From an uncultured Alphaproteobacteria bacterium (GTDB lineage Bacteria; Pseudomonadota; Alphaproteobacteria; CAKMZR01): a stretch of 6,965 nucleotides of DNA. This document shows, one piece after another, positions 1 to 5,187 of this stretch (its first letter is position 1; each line of letters begins with the position of its first letter). The notes under the pieces were generated by a model, which had not been told where the DNA came from, did no database searches, and saw only the letters and a program-made list of their open reading frames with translations. Location: NCBI GenBank assembly GCA_929200455.1, contig CAKMZR010000007.1:1-6965 (forward strand). Reading direction: 5' to 3'. Position numbers and translations under genes: made by a program.

Positions 1-4
1 CCTC

Positions 5-1054
5 ATGACCCAAGCCCTCCTTGAACTCAACCCCCTTGTCACCCTTGTCGCGGAAATCGGCGTCAACCATGAAGGCTCTCTCGAAAAAGCCCTCCACATC
101 ATGACAAATGCCGCCAAAGCAGGCGTACATGCCGTCAAATTCCAAACCTATAATCCCCACACCTACATCTCCAGCGACGACAAAGAACGATTCGCCCGCG
201 TTTCCCGATTCGCTCTTTCCGACCAAGATTTCATCTCCCTCAAAAAAGAAGCCCAAAAACTCGGCGTCCTCTTCTTTTCTACTGCCGTCACGGACGACAA
301 AATACCCTTCCTCGCCTCCCTCTCTCCCCTCATCAAAATCGCAAGCGGCGACATCACTTCTCATCAACTCCTCATCCATGCCGCAAAATCAGGGGCCGAT
401 ATTGTCCTTTCCACAGGGGCCGCTTCCCTCGCAGAAATCGAGCAGGCCGTCTCCCTCCTCTCCCAACATATACCCCACAAAAAACCCTCAGAAAAAATCG
501 CACTCCTCCACTGCGTCTCTGCATACCCCGTACCAGAAAACGAAGCCCAACTCCAAGCCATTCCCGCCATGGCTCAACATTTCCAACCCATAACCGTCGG
601 CTATTCTAACCATGTCCCCTCTCTTGATGCCGTATGTGCTGCTGTCGCCCTCGGGGCCCGAATCGTCGAAGTCCACGTCACAGACCAAAAACACAACCGC
701 GACTTTCGTGACCATGCCCTCTCCATGGACCCTCAGGACCTCCAAAAACTCTCCGCACAACTCCCGCGAATCGCCCTCATGCGGGGTGACTTCCCCTTCT
801 CCCCGTCCGTCAAACAGATCATGCCTTCCGAAAAACAAAATATCAACGCACTCCGTAAGGGAATTGTCGCCGCTTGTGACCTCCCTCCCAATACCGTCAT
901 CCGTGAAGAACATCTCGCGTGTGCCCGTCCTCTCGGACCTTTCCTCCCTTCAGAGGCGTCTTCTCTTTATGGAAAAACCCTCCAGACGCAACTCAAACGT
1001 GGACAAACACTCCTCCCTTCCCACTTTTTCCCTCCTATCCCCACCCAATCATAA
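5..1054 (+). CDS. neuB: NeuB-family nonulosonic acid synthase (N-acetylneuraminate synthase type)
   Basis: Members of this family condense phosphoenolpyruvate with a hexosamine such as ManNAc in the cytoplasm to give a sialic acid or a related nonulosonic acid for surface glycans. The 349-residue protein has the normal two-domain layout. A TIM barrel opens with VAEIGVNH (15-22) and K45-FQTY. It carries SGD at 114-116, LHC at 168-170, GYSNH ending at His203, VEVH ending at His224, and RDH at 235-237. His203 and His224 match the two metal-binding histidines of the family. A C-terminal SAF (antifreeze-like) domain, about 285-345, contains Arg308 in ARPLG at the place of the substrate-binding Arg. 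The acidic residue of the SGE motif is Asp116 here, a variant I believe also occurs in relatives. The NeuB-like start (AEIGVNH) favours sialic or legionaminic acid over pseudaminic acid synthase, but the exact sugar cannot be decided. The ATG lies four bases from the window edge. The VAEIG position suits this start, but the frame is open upstream. No partner sugar genes are visible. Confidence 0.9.
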   Translation: MTQALLELNPLVTLVAEIGVNHEGSLEKALHIMTNAAKAGVHAVKFQTYNPHTYISSDDKERFARVSRFALSDQDFISLKKEAQKLGVLFFSTAVTDDKIPFLASLSPLIKIASGDITSHQLLIHAAKSGADIVLSTGAASLAEIEQAVSLLSQHIPHKKPSEKIALLHCVSAYPVPENEAQLQAIPAMAQHFQPITVGYSNHVPSLDAVCAAVALGARIVEVHVTDQKHNRDFRDHALSMDPQDLQKLSAQLPRIALMRGDFPFSPSVKQIMPSEKQNINALRKGIVAACDLPPNTVIREEHLACARPLGPFLPSEASSLYGKTLQTQLKRGQTLLPSHFFPPIPTQS

Positions 1055-1063
1055 CTTCATAGT

Positions 1064-1097
1064 TTGCATACCCAAAAGACTTATGCTAATTAATACT
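1064..1097 (+). promoter_or_regulatory. Candidate promoter for tRNA-Leu
   Basis: TTGCAT at 1064-1069 resembles a -35 box. It is followed by an AT-rich stretch (TAATTAATACT, 1087-1097) at roughly the right distance for a -10 box, which would give a leader of about 30 nt before the tRNA. The -10 match is poor in every register, so this is a weak prediction resting on position and AT-richness in an otherwise C-rich region. Confidence 0.3.
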
Positions 1098-1133
1098 GTC
1101 CTTTGCCTTTTTCTATCGGTGTTGGTCAGGGTG

Positions 1134-1218
1134 GCGGGCGTGGCGAAATTGGTAGACGCGCCGGATTTAGGTTCCGGTAAGGAGACTTGTGGGGGTTCAA
1201 ATCCCTCCGCCCGCACCA
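1134..1218 (+). tRNA. tRNA-Leu (anticodon UAG), CCA encoded
   Basis: The 85-nt sequence folds as a class II tRNA. The acceptor stem GCGGGCG (1134-1140) pairs perfectly with CGCCCGC (1208-1214), followed by discriminator A1215 and an encoded CCA (1216-1218). The D stem is GCG/CGC (1143-1145 with 1157-1159) around a loop containing TTGGTAGA. The anticodon stem CCGGA/TCCGG (1161-1165, 1173-1177) encloses TTTAGGT with anticodon TAG at 1168-1170, reading CUA and probably other CUN leucine codons. The long variable arm (1178-1190) has an AAG/CTT stem, as expected for tRNA-Leu. The T arm is GGGGG/CCCTC with loop TTCAAAT. It lies 115 nt upstream of tig with no visible terminator between. A tRNA-Leu just before tig is, to my knowledge, common in alphaproteobacteria. 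Confidence 0.98.
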
Positions 1219-1333
1219 AACTCAAAACCGCCAAAACTCAAAGCCTCCATTCCAACAAACCCTCAACGAAACTTTTCAGCAAGTCCACCAGTAAGCAACC
1301 TCAGCAACCCCAAACCCCAAGACCTATACAACC

Positions 1334-2785
1334 ATGAATATCCAAGAACAAAAATCCCAAAACGACCCAAACTTCCGACTCTTCAACCTCACCATATCCG
1401 CGCAAACCATCCAAGAACAAATCGATAAACGTCTTGCAGAACTTGCTCCAAACGCCAAAATGCCAGGATTCAGGCCTGGGAAAATTCCTCTCGATATCCT
1501 CAGAAAAAATTATGAAGGCCAACTCACAGAAGAAGCCCTCCAAGAATCCGTCAACCTCGGACTCTCTTCCATCGTAAAAGAACACCAACTCGTCCCCGCC
1601 ATGGACCCAGATGTCCACATCGACTCCTACAAACCAGGACAAGACCTCAAATGCTCCATCGGCATCGTTCCCCTTCCCTCACTCGAACTCCCAGATTTCT
1701 CAACCATCGCCCTCACCCGCGATAAACCCCTCATCGACGATTCCCATATCGACAAAACCCTACAAGACCTCCAAAAACAAAGAGCCACCTCAAAAATTAT
1801 CGAACCAAGACCCTTCAAAGAAGGCGACGCCGTCATCATCGACTACGAAGGCTTGTTCCCAGACAAAAATCCCGTACCCGGCGCAAAAGGCGAAAATATA
1901 CTCGTCGAAATCGGAACCAATAGCTTCTCTCCAGAACTCGAAAAAGAACTCCTCAAAGCCAAAGTCGGCGATACCGTCGTCACTTCCATATCCTACCCCA
2001 ACGACCACCCACGACACGACCTCGCAGGCACTTCCGTCTCATACTCCATGAACGTAAAAGAATTACGCGAATTCATACTCCCACCCATCAATGAAGAATT
2101 CTGTAAATCACTCGGAATGCCTTCCGTCGACGACCTCAGAAATACCGTAAAACAATCCATTCTCCACGACTTCGAATGGGAAGCCCAAGAACTCCTCAAA
2201 CGATCCCTACTCGACCAGCTCAATGTCTTCTTCAAAGAACAAGAACCTCCTCAAAAAATGATCGAAAGAGAATACACAGGTATCTGGCAGCAATACATCA
2301 CTTCAAAACAAGAAAATACCCTCAGCAAAGAAGAAGCAGAACTTAGCGAAGAAAAAGCTCAAAGCGTCTTCTCATCTCTTGCAAAAAGACGCGTGCGACT
2401 AGCCCTCGTCCTCACCACCGTCTCTCGACTCCACGAAATCGCTATCAACGAACAAGAAATCGATGACGCCATCCAGCAAATCTCACAACAAAATCCTAAC
2501 AACGCCAAAGACGTCAAAGAACACTACAAACAATTCTCCGCACGACAACAACTCCACGCAAACCTCATGGAACGAAAAATTATCAACTTCATTCTCAGCA
2601 AAGTGCAAATAAATGAACAGGAAATTCCTCTCGAAGACTTCCAGAAAAAAATACGTGACGCCGAATCATTCAATGCGGAAGAAGAAACTCCTCAGAAAAA
2701 AGAATCAAAACCATCCAAGGTAAAAAAAGAAACAACAAAATCTCCCGCTCCAAAAAAACCTTCTAAGAAAAAAGAAAGCTCCTAG
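1334..2785 (+). CDS. tig: Trigger factor, ribosome-associated chaperone and peptidyl-prolyl isomerase
   Basis: Trigger factor binds the ribosome next to the peptide exit tunnel and shields nascent chains. All three domains are present in 483 residues. The N-terminal ribosome-binding domain (about 1-115) holds the signature GFRPGKIP at 45-52. An FKBP-type isomerase domain (about 160-245) starts at EGDAVIIDYEG and ends near SVSYSMNVKEL. The helical substrate-cradle domain runs about 250-430. The protein is longer than the E. coli form (432) mainly because of a Lys/Pro/Ser-rich tail after about 450 (e.g. KKPSKKKESS). This is probably disordered and partly reflects the A/C-rich composition of the strand. 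The start is the first ATG giving a normal N-terminus. No Shine-Dalgarno sequence is visible before it (…CTATACAACC). It may be co-transcribed with the tRNA upstream. The clpP that follows, 287 nt downstream, has its own clear ribosome binding site. Confidence 0.97.
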   Translation: MNIQEQKSQNDPNFRLFNLTISAQTIQEQIDKRLAELAPNAKMPGFRPGKIPLDILRKNYEGQLTEEALQESVNLGLSSIVKEHQLVPAMDPDVHIDSYKPGQDLKCSIGIVPLPSLELPDFSTIALTRDKPLIDDSHIDKTLQDLQKQRATSKIIEPRPFKEGDAVIIDYEGLFPDKNPVPGAKGENILVEIGTNSFSPELEKELLKAKVGDTVVTSISYPNDHPRHDLAGTSVSYSMNVKELREFILPPINEEFCKSLGMPSVDDLRNTVKQSILHDFEWEAQELLKRSLLDQLNVFFKEQEPPQKMIEREYTGIWQQYITSKQENTLSKEEAELSEEKAQSVFSSLAKRRVRLALVLTTVSRLHEIAINEQEIDDAIQQISQQNPNNAKDVKEHYKQFSARQQLHANLMERKIINFILSKVQINEQEIPLEDFQKKIRDAESFNAEEETPQKKESKPSKVKKETTKSPAPKKPSKKKESS

Positions 2786-2809
2786 AAAACCGACCTCCCT
2801 CTCCCTCCC

Positions 2810-3034
2810 AAAAACCCAACGAGTCCACACTTCACCCCTTCCAAGAAACCTTCAAACTCCAACACACCAAATAACATCCCCTCCCAAGAAACCTTGCAAC
2901 CAAATAACATCCCCTTCCAAGAAACCTTCAAACTCCAACCCACCTCATAACCTCCCCTCCCAAGAAACCTTGCAACCAACGCCCACGAACCCTAAAAAAC
3001 CCAACGAGTCCGCGAACTTCGCCCTCCCAAGAAA
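2810..3034 (+). repeat. Degenerate flanking direct repeat around the tig-clpP tandem array
   Basis: A 17-nt sequence, AAAAACCCAACGAGTCC, occurs exactly at 2810-2826 and again at 2995-3011, 185 nt later. The similarity continues more weakly on the right: an ACTTC-like element and then C-rich sequence ending in CCAAGAAA (to about 2848 and 3034). The two copies bracket the 76-nt tandem array, so the whole intergenic region looks built from related modules. Confidence 0.85.
2835..2979 (+). repeat. 76-nt tandem repeat (about 1.9 copies) made of two alternating sub-units
   Basis: Copy 1 runs 2835-2910 and copy 2 starts at 2911. Each copy has two related halves. The first half is CCCCTTCCAAGAAACCTT followed by CAAACTCCAAC (at 2835 and 2911). 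The second half is CCCCTCCCAAGAAACCTT followed by GCAACCAA (at 2878 and 2954). Both halves recur at exactly 76 nt, with the first 29 and 26 bases of each half identical. A fifth, decayed core (CCCTCCCAAGAAA) lies at 3022-3034. The array fills much of the 287-nt space between tig and clpP. No open frame makes sense of it. The second half can form only a tiny CAAG-AAAC-CTTG hairpin. It may be a simple amplification or a regulatory leader; the sequence alone does not say which. Confidence 0.93.
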
Positions 3035-3058
3035 AAGCCTTACAGCAAACACACTCCT

Positions 3059-3063
3059 AAGGA
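3059..3063 (+). promoter_or_regulatory. Ribosome binding site of clpP
   Basis: AAGGA at 3059-3063 sits 9 nt before the clpP ATG at 3073. It fits the Shine-Dalgarno consensus and fixes the start. It stands out because the other plus-strand starts here (tig, and the unknown gene at 4054) have no such site in the G-poor strand. Confidence 0.75.
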
Positions 3064-3072
3064 TCAGAAACT

Positions 3073-3708
3073 ATGGATAACGAATACCCCACACACGCAC
3101 AACTCGTTCCTATGGTCGTCGACCAAACCTCACGAGGCGAACGCGCCTACGATATCTATTCTCGCCTCCTCAAAGAACGCATCGTCTTCCTCACAGGAAC
3201 CGTCACAGACGAAGTCGCTAGCCTCATCTGTGCCCAACTCCTCTTCCTCGAATCAGAAAATCCCGATAAAGATATCGCCTTCTACATCAACTCCCCAGGC
3301 GGAATCGTCACCGCAGGCATGTCCATCTACGACACCATGCAATACATCAAACCCGATATCTCCACCCTGTGCCTCGGACAAGCCGCAAGCATGGGTTCCC
3401 TACTCCTTTGCGCAGGAACAAAAGGAAAACGTATCGCCCTACCCAACAGCAGAATCATGCTCCACCAACCCTCAGGAGGCGCAAGAGGACAAGCCACAGA
3501 CATCGAAATCCAAGCACAAGAAATCCTAAGAATGCGCAAAAATCTCAACGCCATCTACGTTCAACATACAGGCCAAAAAATTAAAACCATCGAAAATACA
3601 CTCGAACGTGACCACTTCATGTCTCCAAAAGAAGCCCTCGCCTTCGGACTCATCGACAAAATCGTCGCAAATCGCGTGCCTCCCTCTCCCGCAAAAAATA
3701 AAAAATAA
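3073..3708 (+). CDS. clpP: ATP-dependent Clp protease proteolytic subunit
   Basis: ClpP is a cytoplasmic serine protease. It forms a double heptameric barrel that degrades proteins unfolded by ClpX or ClpA. The 211-residue sequence is of normal length. The catalytic triad is visible: Ser106 in GQAASMGSLL, His131 in RIMLHQPSGG and Asp180 in ERDHFMSP. The N-terminal segment MVVDQTSRGERAYDIYSRLLKERIVFL is typical, as are INSPGG (72-77) and the oxyanion-side PSGGARGQATDIEI stretch. The last residues (PAKNKK) are read from an A-rich tract that runs on past the stop. clpX, which normally follows clpP, is not here. After a 345-nt gap comes an unrecognised gene, so the ClpXP pair has been separated in this genome or clpX lies elsewhere. 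Confidence 0.98.
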   Translation: MDNEYPTHAQLVPMVVDQTSRGERAYDIYSRLLKERIVFLTGTVTDEVASLICAQLLFLESENPDKDIAFYINSPGGIVTAGMSIYDTMQYIKPDISTLCLGQAASMGSLLLCAGTKGKRIALPNSRIMLHQPSGGARGQATDIEIQAQEILRMRKNLNAIYVQHTGQKIKTIENTLERDHFMSPKEALAFGLIDKIVANRVPPSPAKNKK

Positions 3709-3720
3709 AAAAAAACCATA

Positions 3721-3746
3721 CCCCCCTCCCCTCCATTCCCCTCCCC
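3721..3746 (-). other. G-quadruplex motif (minus strand) / C-tract on plus strand
   Basis: Just after clpP the plus strand has four C-runs of 6, 4, 4 and 4, separated by 1, 6 and 1 bases (3721-3726, 3728-3731, 3738-3741, 3743-3746). On the minus strand this satisfies the usual G-quadruplex rule of four G-runs of at least three with loops of 1-7. It directly follows the A-tract that ends clpP. Whether it folds or acts is unknown; a C-rich strand will produce some such motifs by chance. Confidence 0.6.
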
Positions 3747-3792
3747 ACCATTCCCGTAAACACCCAGACCCAATCCCAAAACCACCTCGCAA

Positions 3793-3852
3793 AACACCCC
3801 GACAACACACCCCGGCAACACCTCTCGACGACACACCCCCGACAACACCCCC
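3793..3852 (+). repeat. Short imperfect ACACCCC/GACAAC repeats
   Basis: About four to five degenerate units of the form (A)ACACCCC followed by GRCAAC or CGACG follow each other (e.g. at 3793, 3806, 3832 and 3845). They form a C-rich low-complexity tract in the clpP-downstream spacer. Unit lengths vary. No coding or structural role is evident. Confidence 0.5.
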
Positions 3853-3935
3853 GCTTACTCAGCCAAAAATTCTTCCCTCCAGAATCACTTCACACCCCAA
3901 AAAACCCTCCTCTTCTGCCCAAAAATCCTAAAAAA

Positions 3936-3941
3936 TATAAA
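3936..3941 (+). promoter_or_regulatory. Candidate -10 box for the unknown gene at 4054
   Basis: TATAAA lies in an A/T-rich patch after 200 nt of C-rich spacer and matches the -10 consensus at five of six positions. A start near 3948 would give a leader of about 105 nt containing the hairpin at 3995-4027. No good -35 box is seen 17 nt upstream, and TTAACA at 3969-3974 is an alternative -35 with a poor -10. Treat as tentative. Confidence 0.3.
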
Positions 3942-3994
3942 AACTCCGCCATCTGGCACCTTTGTTGCTTAACACAACAGTACGTTCAATATTT

Positions 3995-4027
3995 AGCGGA
4001 AATCCTTCCACCTATAGGACTTCCGCT
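3995..4027 (+). promoter_or_regulatory. Strong leader hairpin upstream of the unknown gene
   Basis: AGCGGAA (3995-4001) pairs perfectly with TTCCGCT (4021-4027). After one A/C mismatch, TCCT (4003-4006) pairs with AGGA (4016-4019), leaving a 9-nt loop (TCCACCTAT). These 11 base pairs end 26 nt before the ATG at 4054. No T-run follows, so it does not look like an intrinsic terminator. A smaller TGTTG/CAACA hairpin (3963-3967 with 3975-3979) lies just upstream. Likely roles are a 5' leader structure that affects translation or stability, or a protein-binding site. I do not recognise the family. Confidence 0.6.
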
Positions 4028-4053
4028 TACAACCCTCTCAAAGTTAAAACATC

Positions 4054-4779
4054 ATGGGCACAGAAGTTACAGAAGCAAAAAATACAGTTCAATCCCTGCA
4101 AAACCAACTCTCAGGAAAAGGCAGCTCCGCACGATACGCCGACAGCCTCTCCACCCAAAGCTTCGTCAGCATCTTCAATCAAGTGCAGATGAAACACCAA
4201 GCCCAGAAAAATCAAAACGATAACTTCGGAATCTACATCAACGACAAAAAACTCAACGTCGAAATCGCGAGAGAACTCGACAAAAAAAGTGAAAAAACTC
4301 AAGAACAGTTCCAAACCAGACTCGAACAACAAAAACAAAAACAAGAAGCCAACGCAAAAGACTACAAACCCGAACTCTTCAACGATACCTTCCTCGGGAC
4401 CATGATCTCTCTCATGGAAGCCCTGCAAAATAGCCGCACAGAACCCCTATTCACCCAAAAAGACAATAGCGAAAACGCAGACAATCTGCCCCACCTCCGT
4501 GGAGTCGCAACCCTCAATACACCTCTAGCCGAAAATCAAGACGACAAAAAACCTCAAAACCCTTCCCTCAGACTCGTCATTGACGGCGTACCTACAGACC
4601 AAAACTCATCCCAAGAATCCAATCCTTTTGCAGACCTTAGCGACCAAGATATCGCTCTTTCATACATCTTCGGAAATAGACAACAAGAACACCAACAACT
4701 CCGAAAACTTTCTGAAGGCTCTCTAGACCAATTTGAAAACCAGCAGAATAATCCTCAAAATCATGAGACCGCCGCTTGA
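4054..4779 (+). CDS. Unrecognised Gln/Asn/Lys-rich soluble protein
   Basis: I do not recognise this 241-residue protein. It has no signal peptide, no membrane segment and no cysteine. Residues about 45-105 are highly charged and Gln-rich (e.g. KKSEKTQEQFQTRLEQQKQK) and look helical or coiled-coil. A more hydrophobic patch, ELFNDTFLGTMISLMEALQ, covers 107-125. Residues 130-195 look loosely structured. A short hydrophobic element, LSDQDIALSYIFG (195-207), precedes a Gln/Asn-rich tail. The ATG is the first one after an in-frame TAA at 4045-4047; no Shine-Dalgarno sequence is seen. Codon use and skew match the neighbouring plus-strand genes, which supports a real resident gene. The final codons (ETAA-stop) fall inside a segment of different composition (from about 4768), so the original C-terminus may have been altered. 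It occupies the usual place of clpX but shows no AAA+ features. A secreted effector, adaptor or structural role are all possible; none is supported. Confidence 0.72.
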   Translation: MGTEVTEAKNTVQSLQNQLSGKGSSARYADSLSTQSFVSIFNQVQMKHQAQKNQNDNFGIYINDKKLNVEIARELDKKSEKTQEQFQTRLEQQKQKQEANAKDYKPELFNDTFLGTMISLMEALQNSRTEPLFTQKDNSENADNLPHLRGVATLNTPLAENQDDKKPQNPSLRLVIDGVPTDQNSSQESNPFADLSDQDIALSYIFGNRQQEHQQLRKLSEGSLDQFENQQNNPQNHETAA

Positions 4780-4860
4780 GGTGAGCCGTTAGGTTTTTCT
4801 TGGGTTCGCACGTCTTGGAAACCTTCGTGAGCAAGCGTGATAGGCGGTTCTTCGCCTCTG
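4768..4860. other. Skew-breaking segment with nested complementary elements
   Basis: This stretch differs from the rest of the window. In 4801-4860 I count 19 G and 15 C on the plus strand, whereas elsewhere C exceeds G about four-fold. It contains nested complementary segments. ACCGCC and GCTT (4768-4777) pair with AAGC (4833-4836) and GGCGGT (4843-4848) around a 6-nt bulge. Inside, AGGTTT (4791-4796) pairs with AAACCT (4819-4824). A competing hairpin is AGGCGG/TCGCCT (4842-4847, 4852-4857) with a TTCT loop. There is no T-run on the correct side for a terminator in either direction. It could be a small structured RNA or the end of an inserted dispersed repeat. It overlaps the last four codons of the upstream gene. 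Confidence 0.45.
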
Positions 4861-4901
4861 CAAAAAATCACAATATAATGCCTGTGTTTGCATGGACGTA
4901 A

Positions 4902-5067
4902 AGACTCCTCAGGGACACGATCCCACGACACGCCCAATATATAACCACGCACATACCAAGGACGACCACCAGAGTTAAAGCCCAATCATGAACCTAACAA
5001 CGTGCCTCTTCCACAAGTCCTAACAACAAAGAACTCTCCACAATACGGTGCAAGGCCTCCTCTATGT
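4902..5067 (-). pseudogene. Decayed partial duplicate of the 3' end of bamD
   Basis: This 166-nt stretch is a copy of bamD codons about 207-263 (5230-5402). In the best block, 5004-5067 against 5339-5402, 62 of 64 bases agree. Read on the minus strand it gives IEEALHRIVESSLLLGLVEEARC and then an in-frame TAG (4996-4994), followed by a 1-nt deletion. After the frame shift it continues as LGFNSGGRPWY and, with 6 nt lost, GVSWDRVPEE. Similarity ends abruptly on both sides, so neither the rest of bamD nor its stop codon is present. It has no start signal and cannot encode a working BamD. It probably arose by a local duplication, or by gene conversion from a formerly complete second copy, downstream of the intact gene. 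The frame after the deletion stays open across the odd segment at 4768-4860, but I see no reason to think it is expressed. Confidence 0.88.
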
Positions 5068-5143
5068 GATGAACAGACAAAGACAGCATATAAGCAAATT
5101 TCAAAATAAGTTCACACAGCAACATCACGCAAATCAAACTTGC

Positions 5144-5161
5144 TTTTGGGTTGCCCCAAAA
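5144..5161 (-). terminator. Candidate hairpin downstream of bamD
   Basis: On the minus strand a 7-bp stem, TTTTGGG/CCCAAAA, closes a GCAA (GNRA-type) tetraloop and starts about 27 nt past the bamD stop codon. The position suits a transcript end. However, the T-run lies before the stem rather than after it, so it is at best a weak terminator or a 3'-end stabiliser. Confidence 0.35.
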
Positions 5162-5187
5162 AAAGAAAGCATCTCCTCATCGCACGC

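Noticed and set aside
612..1337. 241-codon plus-strand frame running through the tRNA
   Set aside because: It overlaps neuB in another frame and reads through the tRNA-Leu gene. There is no recognisable protein.
2782..2979. 65-codon minus-strand frame with repeated KVSWKGMLFG-like peptides
   Set aside because: The repetition comes from the DNA tandem repeat. The 76-nt period is not a multiple of three, so the frame does not keep a repeating peptide, and there is no start signal.
2835..2979. Possible CRISPR array in the tig-clpP spacer
   Set aside because: There are only two copies, spacers are not unique (the 76-nt unit repeats as a whole), and no cas genes are present.
3721..3860. A small gene in the clpP-downstream spacer
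   Set aside because: The open frames there are Pro/Thr-rich translations of C-rich low-complexity DNA, with no start signals.
3962..4192. 76-codon plus-strand frame starting upstream of the unknown gene
   Set aside because: It overlaps the longer frame at 4054 and runs through the leader hairpin. It has no Shine-Dalgarno sequence or recognisable domain.
4842..4857. Intrinsic terminator for the unknown gene
   Set aside because: The hairpin is followed by CTGCAAAAAA on the plus strand, and on the minus strand the T-run lies before the stem. Neither direction gives stem then T-run.
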